64,000 nucleotides of DNA from positions 889,541 to 953,540 of the forward strand of contig VXAI01000116.1 of the NCBI GenBank assembly GCA_013399305.1. The letters are read 5' to 3'. The first letter of the stretch is position 1. Every line of letters starts with the position of its first letter. Positions 50,541 to 60,345 of this stretch are shown here, piece by piece. The notes beneath the pieces are model-generated. The model saw only the letters and a list, made by a program, of their open reading frames with translations, made no database searches and was not told the origin of the DNA. Origin of the DNA: Rostratula benghalensis (lineage: Eukaryota; Chordata; Aves; Charadriiformes; Rostratulidae). Both the position numbers and the translations under genes were made by a program.

Positions 50541-52959
50541 AGTTTTTACGACCAGAATTTTTACTGTACCTTAGAAAGGCTACTCGCAACTTTAACTTAG
50601 ATGATGTATGAATTGAACCTAATTCAAACTTAATCCTTACCGTTTAATTTCTGGCAGTCTTGCTTTTCAAATCGTGTGAAATTTATGTACCACTACGTGG
50701 GTTTCTTTCTTGGAGGGGTTGCCAGTTTTCAAAGAGGAATCTGCATTGTCATGAGGATTTTAAAGATGGAATCACTTAACAGGCTGATTTAATGCAGGCT
50801 AAAATTTTTCTAAAGAAATAAAATTGGTTTTCTACCACTTAGGTTTTTCTTTCTGTGTGTATAGGCGTCTGTAAAAGTATAATGGGATATTTTTGAAATG
50901 AGAGGTACTTCAGGATATTATTAAAATTGTTGTTTTCAACATTGGTAGTTACAAAAAAAAAAAAAAGAAGTTTACATATATTTTCTGACACGTAGTCACA
51001 TAAGAGAACAGCCCCACTCCCCGCTGTGTGTTAGCAACATGGAAAATACATGATATGAGGCTTGCAGGGATTTTCTAGAATATTCACAGGGCTCTTTATT
51101 CAACAAGTTATATAAATAGGTCTAAAAATATTTTGAGCACAGAAGTGAACTAGGTGGCTTCTTAATGGCACTTCCTGTAAAATATTTCTGAAATTTCCTT
51201 GTCAGGATATCACATTATTACAGACCTGAGCCCAGGGCTGAGAAGTCTTTCTGCGCAAGCCCATGCCTGTTGAAAGGCACTGAGGTGTCTTTAGTTAGAA
51301 CACCATCTTTGGCTGAAATAGACCCAAAAAAGGACTAGATGCAGAAATAAAGGTTTTCATGTTCTAGTAGTGCAACTGGGCTGGTTTTGATGACAATGCC
51401 ATGAATGGTTTTTTTCCCCCCCCTCTTTTCTTTTTGAGTACACTTTCAGTAGAATGGCAAGGGTATTTATCCAGTTCAACTTCAGTTTGTATCTTAAAAG
51501 GATACAAATTAAAAGAGATTATAATCCAGTGATAATTCAGTTGTATATAATCTCACTGTTTGACTGCATAAATATTGCAAACCGGAGTCTTGCTTAAAGA
51601 AAGGAGCAAAAATGGAATAAAGGGTTTGGAATTCAACTGTAGAAAATAACCATAAGCACCCACATGTTTTTAGAGCCTTGGAATCCCAGTGTCACAAGAC
51701 TGTGAATGACTTTGGGGACTAGATGTAGTATTATTTTAGTGATAAGCCTATTTTCCACTTTTTGAAAAGGAGTTTTCCACTAAAATTCTGCCTGCCAGAT
51801 TTCCTATAGCACTTGCTGCTCTCAAATATTTTGGAGGTTCCCATCATCTTAACACAAACTGTAAAAGGGAGGATTTGGCCCTAGGACCACATATGCACCA
51901 GGTGCTCTGACACTGCAGACAGCTGGTAGTCTGAAGATCACAATTTGGAAACCCTCATGTGAGCAAATAACTGTGTTCTCCACTTACTAAATGAATTTAA
52001 CTAGCCACATTGTAAAATTATACTGCAAGCCATTCAAGATCCTTGAGATGAAACATGTTACTCTTTAAATAATGCTTTATAGTGAAATATCTGTTCCTTG
52101 AAAGGAAAAAAAAAGAATCCACAGAAATATCTCAATATAACTTAATAACATATGCACCTAGTACAACTGATGATTGGATAAATAGACATTTAGCCATATG
52201 CCTTTGAGACAAAAACTTTTAAAGTCACATTTTCTTCATTTGAAGTGGGTGATGGATAAAATGCATGAGGAAAGTAGATTTTTCTGCCAACTCCAGCATA
52301 GTGGAAATCTTCTTGCATAATGAAGTGTTAACTAAGTCATGTTTTTGCAGAATGATTTAAAGTGTGATTCCACTACCAGGAGACTGTAGAAAAAGCAGGG
52401 CTCCATGGTGTCTCAGTAATTTCAGCATCAATATGCTGAGTTTGCAAGGAAAAAGGTGGGAATGTTTGGTTTGGGAATTTTTCCCCTCCTAATTTCCAGT
52501 CTCCCAAACTCCTCCTTCGGGCTTTTTACATCTCATGCATCATTAGCTGGAATAAATTATCATCAGACTAAATTACGTGATTAACTATAGCTGAGTTGGC
52601 AGTAGAGGAAGAAAGACTTTAACATACACTATAGCCAAATTTGGTAGGAAATAACTGATAAAGAAAATGCCCAATCACCTCAGGAGGGCACTTTTACAAA
52701 ATAATCTTTTATAGAGGAATCAGAGCTTTTAGAAAAGCATAACAATAAGATAAAACAAGCTTGTATAAAAAGATGCATGGTATCCCAACTTCTGAAAAAC
52801 TCACTACAGTCAGAAAATTACCATTTTCACGGATAAATTTCAGGCTGTTCTATATACATTGGGGAAAAAACAACAAAAAAACATACGCAAAAAAGCAAAC
52901 ACTATAAACCAACAGAAAATTGAGAAACACACAGATAAATAAAATTTTGACAATCAATT

Positions 52960-53037
52960 ATTTGTTTAGCAAAAAAAATCCCAAAACCCAAAACAAACCA
53001 AAAACCCAACCCAAAGCAAAACCAAACCAAACAAAAA
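52960..53037 (+). repeat. A/C-rich low-complexity tract
   Basis: About 75 bases with almost only A and C on the plus strand (CCCAAAACCCAAAACAAACC and similar). It is a decayed (CAAAA/CCAAA) microsatellite in the LRBA upstream intergenic region. Confidence 0.85.
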
Positions 53038-53384
53038 CAGCCCTAGAGAGAATAGATTTATTGCAATGCAAATACTTTACAAGGAAATGTCCTAAACCAG
53101 GTAAATCTGAATAACCCACTGACGTGTAATCTAAAAGGACAGAAGACTATAGAGCGCAGGCACTATCTGTCCCCTCATCCTGTTTAATTTGCAGAAGTAA
53201 AAAATTAAGAGGCAGCACATAACATGTGGCCTCTATTCCCACTGAGACCAGATTTAATTGTGCTTATAGAGAGAGATCGTGATTTTTGTCTAAACCAGCT
53301 TTCCACTCCTTAAAAACCTCCAACCACAGTAGTCTTAGTGTCTTGGCTCTGCCTGTGCAGAATCCGTCCAATTCACCCTCCAAA

Positions 53385-53452
53385 GCAGCAGCAGCAGCAG
53401 AAGGAAATGAAAGGAAATGAAAGGTGATTTTTTTGTTTGTTTGTTTGTTTGG
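53385..53452 (+). repeat. Compound microsatellite (GCA)5, GAAATGAAAG duplicate, (TTTG)n
   Basis: (GCA)5 at 53385-53400, then a tandem AAGGAAATGA pair, then four to five TTTG units to about 53451, ending in GGGG-T7. Three different simple repeats are directly joined. Confidence 0.9.
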
Positions 53453-55357
53453 GGTTTTTTTGGGGGGGTAGGGAGGGCAGATACAGCCCATTGGCACCTC
53501 CCTCCCCTGCCTGTTCCCCACCACTGGGACTACAGTCACAAGTAAGAGAAGAGGTGAGAGAGGCTGGAAAAGCAGTGTGTGACCCTGTTATGAATGCTGG
53601 GAAGCAATCCATGCTAGCAGGTTTGGGGTTGTTTTTTTTTTGTAACTTATGTGCCACGCCATAACAATTTGCTACAGTGGGATTCAAACTATTCAAAGTA
53701 TTTTTAATTAACGAGGACCCACAGAGGAAGAAAGCTATATTTGTGCAAGGAAATAGGACAGCATGGAGGTTCTCACGTGAGCCAGGGTTCTAAAGAAAAT
53801 ATTGTCAATGTGGCATAAGGCTGCTTGCATCTAGACTTAATGCTGTGCTACAAATACTTAGGGCTACCTAAAGAATGTAAATTTGAAGCAAAATCAAAAG
53901 CAGAACATTAAAAAGGCTATGGCAGTGCTATGAAAAAGCACACATTCGCCAAGAATGAACACTGCTTGGTAAAGCGCTCAGACTGACTTTTTTTTCTGCC
54001 TAAATCACACCCAAACTGGTGACAAATGTTACTCCAAATGAAAATTAGGTTTGATTAATCTATTACTTAATATCTGCTTGTTGTAGGCAAAACTGAAGAG
54101 TTATACAGAACAAACCCAAATATTTTTCCTAAATTAGAGGCATGAACTTAATTTGCCATGGAAGCAGGCCATCACGCTCTAATGAGCTGTGCAGAGATAG
54201 AGAGTTGGTATCTAAGTTATTTCTGTAGCTCTACCTACAGAAGTGGTCTTTATAGACCACTAAACTGGAAGTGCAAAAACAGTTGTAGGAGTTATCTGAG
54301 AAGGGGAGGGGAGAATTTAAAACAAAGAGCTTATGTTTGACTTTGCTTGTAAGGTAGAAGCAAAGGGAAATTTGGAGATAGTGTGTATTGTGAATGTTTT
54401 ATGACAACTAAAATAAAAAAGATTGCTTTTTTACACCTAGAAAGAATATTTTTCTGAATTAGATACTAAGTAAAATGCTGATAATTCCTTCCTCAAACAT
54501 GGGTACATAAATACATTAGACAAGAATAGTCATTTTGTTGTGAAGTATATTTGTAACTATTACATAAAAAAGAGTATCTCAGTTACAGAAAGCAGCAAAA
54601 GCTAGCGAGGTCTCTAGAGTTTTCCTGTTATCAAAATAAATCAGTAGTCTTGTTTGGATTCTTAAAAATAATGTATATGCAGAATTCAAACATGTTTAAA
54701 TAAATTGACTGTATAGATCTTCCAAGGCAAGAAAGGCCCAACACTATAGTCAGATTTTTGGAGAGAGTTTCTTTACTTTATCCTGGTGAGTTAAAAAGTG
54801 TATGTTAAATAAAATATGGTTTCTGATTATTACCTGATAATGGTGTGTACAGTCTGTGTATTAAAAAAAAAAATATAAATGCAGGTTTCTATAAAAGAGT
54901 AGGAACTGCTAGTTTTCACTGGTGGTTAAAAAGAAAAAAAAAAGGTACTGCAAGATTAAATTTCTTAGGAACACTTTGAAAAAAATCATTGACACACGTA
55001 GCAAGAAGAAAGCATTAGTAAAAGGATGTTCATTTAAACAGAATTAATAGAATTCCATTTTGTTTTGACTGGAAACCAGAAAGGACAAGACCAAACAAGA
55101 TTCTCATGCCCCCTTTTTTAAAAAAAAACCCAAACCAACAACAAAAAAACAAATAGTCATACCCTGAAGTGTTGACTGAGCTGCATGCTGTTTGCTCTCC
55201 TTGATTTAAAGGTACCCCTCAATTTGTCTGTGCTGTGTGATAAGGACGCTGACTTCTCCTTTCTTCTAACCCGCAGAAAGATCTTTGGGACTGATTTTAT
55301 GTAGGGAAGCTGAGAACAGGTACTTCTCTTCTCCTTATCTCACACAACAATTAGTAG

Positions 55358-55381
55358 AAAAGGGTACTACAGTACCCTTTT
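55358..55381. repeat. 24-bp palindrome, 11-bp arms
   Basis: AAAAGGGTACT, spacer AC and AGTACCCTTTT form a near-complete palindrome. No element or terminator context is visible; in a vertebrate genome it may be a cruciform-prone site or the joined ends of a lost insertion. Confidence 0.9.
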
Positions 55382-55887
55382 GTGTTGAGGAAACTGACTG
55401 TAAAGGCCAGTGAGGTGGGTGGTAGAGACAAAACTCTCAAAATGGTTAAGCAGTTTCATGGGAAATGGAGAAAGCTAGAGGAAAAGACAGGAGGCAGTAC
55501 TTCCTCTACATTTCCAATAATTTACAGGGAGCTATATAAAATCTCCTAGCTTCTGAATTATGAAACCACATTTACTCCTAAATGGGAGTTGCAACCCCTT
55601 ACAAGGCGGCAAATAATTCATTCCCACAAAGCCTTCCCTCTACAAGTAGAGATGCTCGGTCTTCATAACTAAAGTGAGAACTCCTTTCCATGTATGTTTC
55701 AAACCCAGTTCTAGGATGGACAGACACCTCTTTCATAACCAGTTCTGGCCATGGGAAATTATTTAATTTAAAAAAAATGGATATAAAAACTGTCTTGCAC
55801 AGCTCACCTCCTCTTCTCCTGTCTTACACCAGTTACCAGGCATCTCCCTCATGGACCAGTCTGATGTGACAGTGGACATGAATACCT

Positions 55888-55941
55888 CTGCTTCTTACGG
55901 TCTCTGGTGAAGCCACCTTGTGTGGGACAGTAGCAAAGTCT
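55888..55941 (-). repeat. Copy A of a dispersed ~55-bp sequence
   Basis: CTCTGCTTCTTACGGTCTCT, GGTGAAGCCACCTTG and GGGACAGTAGCAAAGTCTAG match, in the same order and spacing, the segment at 60290-60345 with about ten differences. In the minus frame both encode RLCYCP, then Q, TRD and KKQ. Both lie in longer open minus frames (55849-56139 and 60232-60681), but the protein similarity ends with the nucleotide similarity. Confidence 0.6.
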
Positions 55942-56297
55942 AGTGATCCTTCCCACCTGCTCAGCACTGGTGAGGCCCCACGGGGAGAACTGTGGCATAG
56001 CTTTGGCCAACAGAAGTCCTTCTGACAGATGGCTCAAGCTGGCTCCATCCACCATGGGGGCAGCTCCTGGTCTCTTTTCACAGAATCCAGCCCCGCAGCA
56101 CCCCCACCACCAAACCCATGACACATGAACACAATACAAGAAACACAGAAGGATAACTTAAAAAGAGAGAAGGTACAAGAAGCATGACGAAGAATTAAAA
56201 AAAAATAGGGATAGGGAACCACGTAGAGGGAGACACTGAAAGAAAATCTTAAAAGTGACAGGTGACAAGACATTGCAGGAGGAACTCAGCAATGATT

Positions 56298-57131
56298 CGA
56301 ATGAGGGGACTGAGTGCACCCTCAGTATGTTTGTAGATGACACCAAATTGGGTGGCAGTGTCGATCTGCATGAGGGTATGAAAGCTCTACAGAGGGATCT
56401 GGATGGGCTGGATCAATGGGCTAAGGGCAATGGGATGAGGTTCAACAATGCAAAGTTCTGGGTCTTGCATTTGGGTCACACCAATCCCACACAGCGCTAT
56501 AGGCTTGGGGAAGAGTGGCTGGAAAGATGGAAAAGTGGAAAAGAACCTGTGGGTGTTGGTAGACAGTCAGGTAGCATTACGATGACAGGAAAAGGCCTCA
56601 AGTTGTGCTGGGGAGGTTTAGATTTGATATTAGGAAAAATTTCTTCACAGAAAGGGTTAAGTATTGGAACAGGCTGCCCAGGGAGGTGGTTGAGTCACCA
56701 TAGAATCATAGAATCATTCAGGTTGGAAAAGACCCTTGGGATCATTGAGTCCAACCATCAGCCCTACTCTACAAAGTTCCCTCTACACCATATGCCCCTA
56801 CACCACATCTCAACAATTCTGAAACACACTCAGGGAGGGTGACTCAACCACCTCCCTGGGCAGCCTATTCCAATGTCTGACCACCCTTTCTCTGAAAAAT
56901 TCTTTCCTAATTCTTTCCCTGTTGCAGCTTGAAGCCATTCCCTCTTGTTCTATCACTAATTATCTGTGCGAAGAGACCAGCACCAACCTCTCTACAACGT
57001 CCTACCATCCCTGGAGGTATTTAAAAGACACGTGGGCATGGACACTGTTTAGTGGTGGACTTCGCAGTGCTGGGTTAAGGGTTGGACCCGATGATATCAA
57101 AGGTCTTTTCGAACCCAAACGAATTCTATGA
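56298..57131 (+). mobile_element. CR1 LINE, plus orientation, split by a second CR1
   Basis: The left part (56298-56698) reads as CR1 coding strand: a catalytic Phe-Val-Asp-Asp-Thr-Lys motif (TTTGTAGATGACACC, about 56329-56343), then [20 protein letters not shown] and the LHLGHTNP segment, ending at GGGAGGTGGTTGAGTC. The right part (57004-57131) resumes exactly where it stopped: CCATCCCTGGAGGTATTTAA, GGTTGGACCCGATGATATC, AAAGGTCTTTTCGAACCC and the 3' end AATTCTATGA. The interruption is the minus-oriented CR1 listed next. The 195-codon frame at 56255-56842 mixes both elements and is not a gene. Confidence 0.92.
56699..57003 (-). mobile_element. Younger CR1 inserted in reverse into the CR1 above
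   Basis: It starts AGAATCATAGAATCATTCAG (the 3' ATTCTATG repeat in reverse), then GGTTGGAAAAGACCCTTGGG, GAGTCCAACCATCAG, CTCCCTGGGCAGCCTATTCC and CTATCACTAATTATCTGTGCG, ending at CTCTCTACAACGTCCTA. Both flanks belong to one plus-strand CR1 interrupted within its GTCACCATCCCTGG phrase. A CCAT overlap at the junctions (left GTCACCAT, right CTACCATCCC) may be a short target duplication. The nesting dates this copy after its host. Confidence 0.92.
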
Positions 57132-57194
57132 ACTAAAGCAAAGGGCCGGGGAGCCGGAGAGGCGCAGGACGAGTCACTCACTGCCGCCTTTCCG

Positions 57195-57209
57195 CCACCA
57201 GGCGGCGGG
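57195..57209 (+). promoter_or_regulatory. CTCF-like motif 1
   Basis: CCACCAGGCGGCGGG fits the CTCF core (CCACYAGRNGGCRSY) at all but the last position, and its flank is CCTTTCCG. It shares a longer similarity with the second motif 56 bases downstream, so the two may derive from a local duplication. Matched by eye. Confidence 0.5.
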
Positions 57210-57250
57210 CGAGGGCGGCGGCGCCGGGTTGCTGCAATGCCGCCCTCTTG

Positions 57251-57265
57251 CCGCCAGACGGCGCA
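57251..57265 (+). promoter_or_regulatory. CTCF-like motif 2
   Basis: CCGCCAGACGGCGCA fits the CTCF core with G at the permissive third position and an A in the last, in the same orientation as the first motif. Preceding TGCCGCCCTCTTG parallels TGCCGCCTTTCCG before the first motif. Confidence 0.48.
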
Positions 57266-58070
57266 GCGACTCGCGGCGGGGCTCCGGGGGCGGCACCGAG
57301 ACGCGGACGGTGACGTGGGGCTCGGTGCCGCTCCTCCGCGCATGCGCTCTCCGGCCGCGGCCTCCGCCTTCCGCCCTGGCCCTGCCCCGGCACCGGCGTC
57401 CCCGCCGGGCTGTCACCGCCGGTCGAGCGCTACCGGACACAGAGCCCTCCTTTCCCCCTGGGCATCACCCACCGGGCCACCCCCGCTCACCTTCTCCCTC
57501 GGTGCGGCCGCAGCCCCGCTCGTTACTAAAAGCAGGGCTTACGTGGTTCTTATTTTGGAATATTTAAAGCCGGTTTACTCGATCGGTCTGCGTCCCTGTC
57601 CCATCTTAGGCGTTGAAAAAGTTCCTGTTGCTACTAAACTGTCATCAAGTGTTTCACAAACTGCTGCTTGCTACGGGAGCGCTGTGGCGGTGTTACACCG
57701 GGGAGAGTTTCCTTCTGCACCTCTCCTCCACGAAGCTGGCAGCGCACGGTGCCATCCACGCAACTTTTTGGGGGCTTCGTGCTTTCCCTTAACGAACCAG
57801 CTGTGTTGGGGTGCCGGTGCTAGACGTGCCCCCCGTAGCTTGCACTCAGATCACCGTGCAGCAGCTGCCCTTCCCAGGTGACACCGTACCTTGGGCTCCC
57901 CTGCCCTTAGAGCAGCACTTGCCAGTACCGGGTGGGATGCAGGGATGCAGGCTTCTGGATCAAACACACATCTCCGGGGGCTGGCACAGTATTCCAGCCT
58001 CATGCCTGTGGGAACAGCTTTGGTCCTGCAAGACCGGAGAAGGAAGCCTTTTTTTCAACCTCATCCATTT

Positions 58071-58103
58071 AAAAAAACAAACAAACAAACAAACAAAAAA
58101 AAA
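58071..58103 (+). repeat. (AAAC)n microsatellite
   Basis: A7, then five CAAA units, then A9, directly left of GATGGAAAATGAC. Confidence 0.92.
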
Positions 58104-60289
58104 GATGGAAAATGACTACAGGTGGAAGGTACCGGTACTACTTGATAGTATTGAAATAAAAATGGCTAATAGGTGTGTCTTAATGACCCTTAACAGCCCG
58201 TCTCGGCACATCTGTGTGAAGTGAAATGCTTCAGGTCAGGAAATCTTTTTAGTCTCAAGGAGAAGATCTAGCCCAGTCCACCCATATGCAGGTGTGATGG
58301 GCCTCAGCATGTCTTTCTCCTGGCCTGTTTTCCCCAGAACGACCATGGTCTGATCAGCAACCAACAGTTGGTGCTCAACCCTCCCCTTTCCAAGCCAGTC
58401 TGTCTGCAAGCCTGTGTCAAGCCTTGGAGGCTCTAGCAGGGAAGCTCCAGGCCGCTGGCCCCTAAGTCCAGAGCCCACGCAGTACAGAAATGCCTGAGCA
58501 ATCATCCCTGCTTCACAGACAGCTCGAGTGATGCTTGTTTGGCTTTGGAATGCTGGAAGGGCTGCTCAACTCAACACCAGCGTGCTGCTTCCCAGCACAG
58601 CAGTTTGCATCTCAAGCCAGAAAGCAGTACTTTCCTCCGTGGGGCAGGGCACAGCACTGAACTGCTCACTTGGCTTAACGCAGCACGTGTGACCTCACGT
58701 TGAAAACGCAGCAGGACACACAGACCGAGCACACGTTTCCTACCTGGGAGACACGAGGGCCAAGAGCATGGTGAGTGCTGTGGGTGCTCTTTTGACTCCT
58801 TCCTTACGGAGTTGCAGTTCAGCTGAAGGCACTGCTGGACGAGGAAACAGGCTCTCCCTCCAGCTCTCCATGGGTTGTTCAAGGTGGGCCCCAAAAAGCC
58901 TGCATAACACAGGCCACGGGTTCAAACTGGTTTCCCCATGTAGCGAGTCCAGCAAATTCCATCCGATTAAAATGTCTCTAAAACAAAACAAAACAAAAAA
59001 ATCTGGTTTCCCTGTGAAGAGGCAGACGAAAGGTGGCCTGCAGATCCATAATCTGTGAAACAGTTGGGAAGCTCAGGAGCGTGTAACACAATTTTCATCT
59101 CAGCACACACAGGTAGCATACCCTTTCCTTCCCAGCCTATCAGCCAGAGAGATTTCAGTGCTGAAAGCTCATTTCTGCTATGATGAGAAGTACTTAGTGT
59201 TTGTTACAGGAATCTCGGATTCCATGAATTTTTAAACATTTGGAATTTTTATAGAGTACCAAAAAATGCTAGTTTACTACCAAAGCCAGGATTTTATTTC
59301 AAACCTTGAGATGGAAATCATCGTCAGCTGGGCTTTCTGCACATATATCCTATGAAAATTAAAAAATTTGCAGGTGATCACCTAGTGGTGTTAAGGTAGG
59401 TTTGTTTTTTTTTAAAAAAAAAAAAAGAAAATGAGTTCAGGTTATTAGGAAATAAAAGGGCGTGTGAGCTTCATACTTTTACCTCTAACATTTTTAAATT
59501 ACTTTGAGTAATTCCTTCCTTAAGAGGAAATACTGCAAGTTACAAACCTTGCCATCTTGTTGTTTTGTAACAGGTGGCTATGCTGAGGAGAAATTGTTGT
59601 CTGACTCCTGTCAGGGAGGACTTACACCATCCCCAGCTGCTCTGAAAGGAGGAGACAAATACTGGACTTCTATAAAGTCAAACTTTTACAGCAAAATCTC
59701 CCAGAGAATAATCTTGATCTCAAGCACTAGAAAAGTAATCATCTTCCATGAGAACCCAAAGGCAAATTACTCCCTGACTCTGCTGGCACCTACCCAGTGG
59801 TCCAAAGCTTGAGTACCACCAAAAAGCACCACTGCCAGACATGAGGGATGTTTCTGCTGCACCCTAAAAGCAGCAGGAGATGCTGCAGTGATCGAGCAGG
59901 TCAATACACAATACCACTTTTCCCCAGGCTTGCAGAACTGAGTATGAAAGGAATCCAGGTTCAGTGAAGCAGCAGCCAGCAGTGTCAGTGAATGCCAGGC
60001 ATCTTCCCTTCGCAGGGGGAACCCATGGAAATAAAAACAGGTTTGAGTGCCTCAAAAATATCAGCTCACACAGGGAAGAGCGAACAAGCAGCCTCTCACT
60101 CCCTTGGGTCTGTTGGGGACCCCTTTTGGACTTGGCTCGCCCAGGAGTTTTCAGCAAGCCTTGATCCAGCCTCAAGTAATCCTCTACCTGGCTCTGTCTG
60201 TCTGTCCCTGTAGGACAGGCCTGAGCACATCCTAGGATGGGGGGTGTGAAACAGCCCACATGCTGTACTTGGGTGCCCCAGGGGACAGG

Positions 60290-60345
60290 CTCTGCTTCTT
60301 ACAGTCTCTGGTGCATCCATCTTGCTTGGGGCAGTAGCACAGTCT
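60290..60345 (-). repeat. Copy B of a dispersed ~55-bp sequence
   Basis: CTCTGCTTCTTACAGTCTCT, GGTGCATCCATCTTG and GGGGCAGTAGCACAGTCTAA mirror copy A about 4.4 kb to the left, in the same orientation. This could be the remnant of an unlisted mobile element or of a small local duplication. Confidence 0.6.

Larger units (their letters stand above)
41013..56297. other. LRBA upstream intergenic region, part 1
   Basis: No recognisable gene. It contains three CR1 fragments (42.8, 43.5 and 50.4 kb), the (GCT)8 locus at 47.4 kb, the CpG-retaining segment at 48.8-49.05 kb, the GC-rich block at 50.1-50.4 kb, low-complexity tracts at 45.43, 52.96 and 53.4 kb, and a palindrome at 55.36 kb. Open frames of 60-216 codons here carry no family motif. 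In mammals the gene on this side is RPS3A; its start was not found. Confidence 0.6.
57130..57540. promoter_or_regulatory. Second CpG island without an assigned gene
   Basis: Directly after the CR1 nest the sequence becomes extremely CpG-rich for about 400 bases. It contains two CTCF-like motifs, the perfect NRF1 palindrome GCGCATGCGC (57338-57347) and TGACGTGG (57311-57318, CRE-like). A strong minus-strand donor (GAAG then GTGAGC, exon end 57491) is present; plus-strand donors are weak. The features are those of a housekeeping or divergent promoter. In mammals the gene upstream of LRBA is RPS3A, but I see no RPS3A start codon context here, so the island remains unassigned. It could be an unannotated transcript start, an insulator or a distal LRBA promoter. 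Confidence 0.6.

Noticed and set aside
56255..56842. 195-codon plus frame with a reverse-transcriptase-like FVDD motif as a gene
   Set aside because: It is CR1 coding relic fused by chance to the antisense of the inserted second CR1.
57130..57540. The second island as the RPS3A promoter
   Set aside because: Synteny in mammals suggested it, but there is no ATGGCGGTNGGNAAR-like start of RPS3A, no lysine-rich first exon and none of its later exons to the right.
57082..57881. Open frames (161 and 214 codons) through the second CpG island
   Set aside because: Low-complexity Arg/Pro/Ala composition, start inside CR1 sequence for the first, and no recognisable domain.
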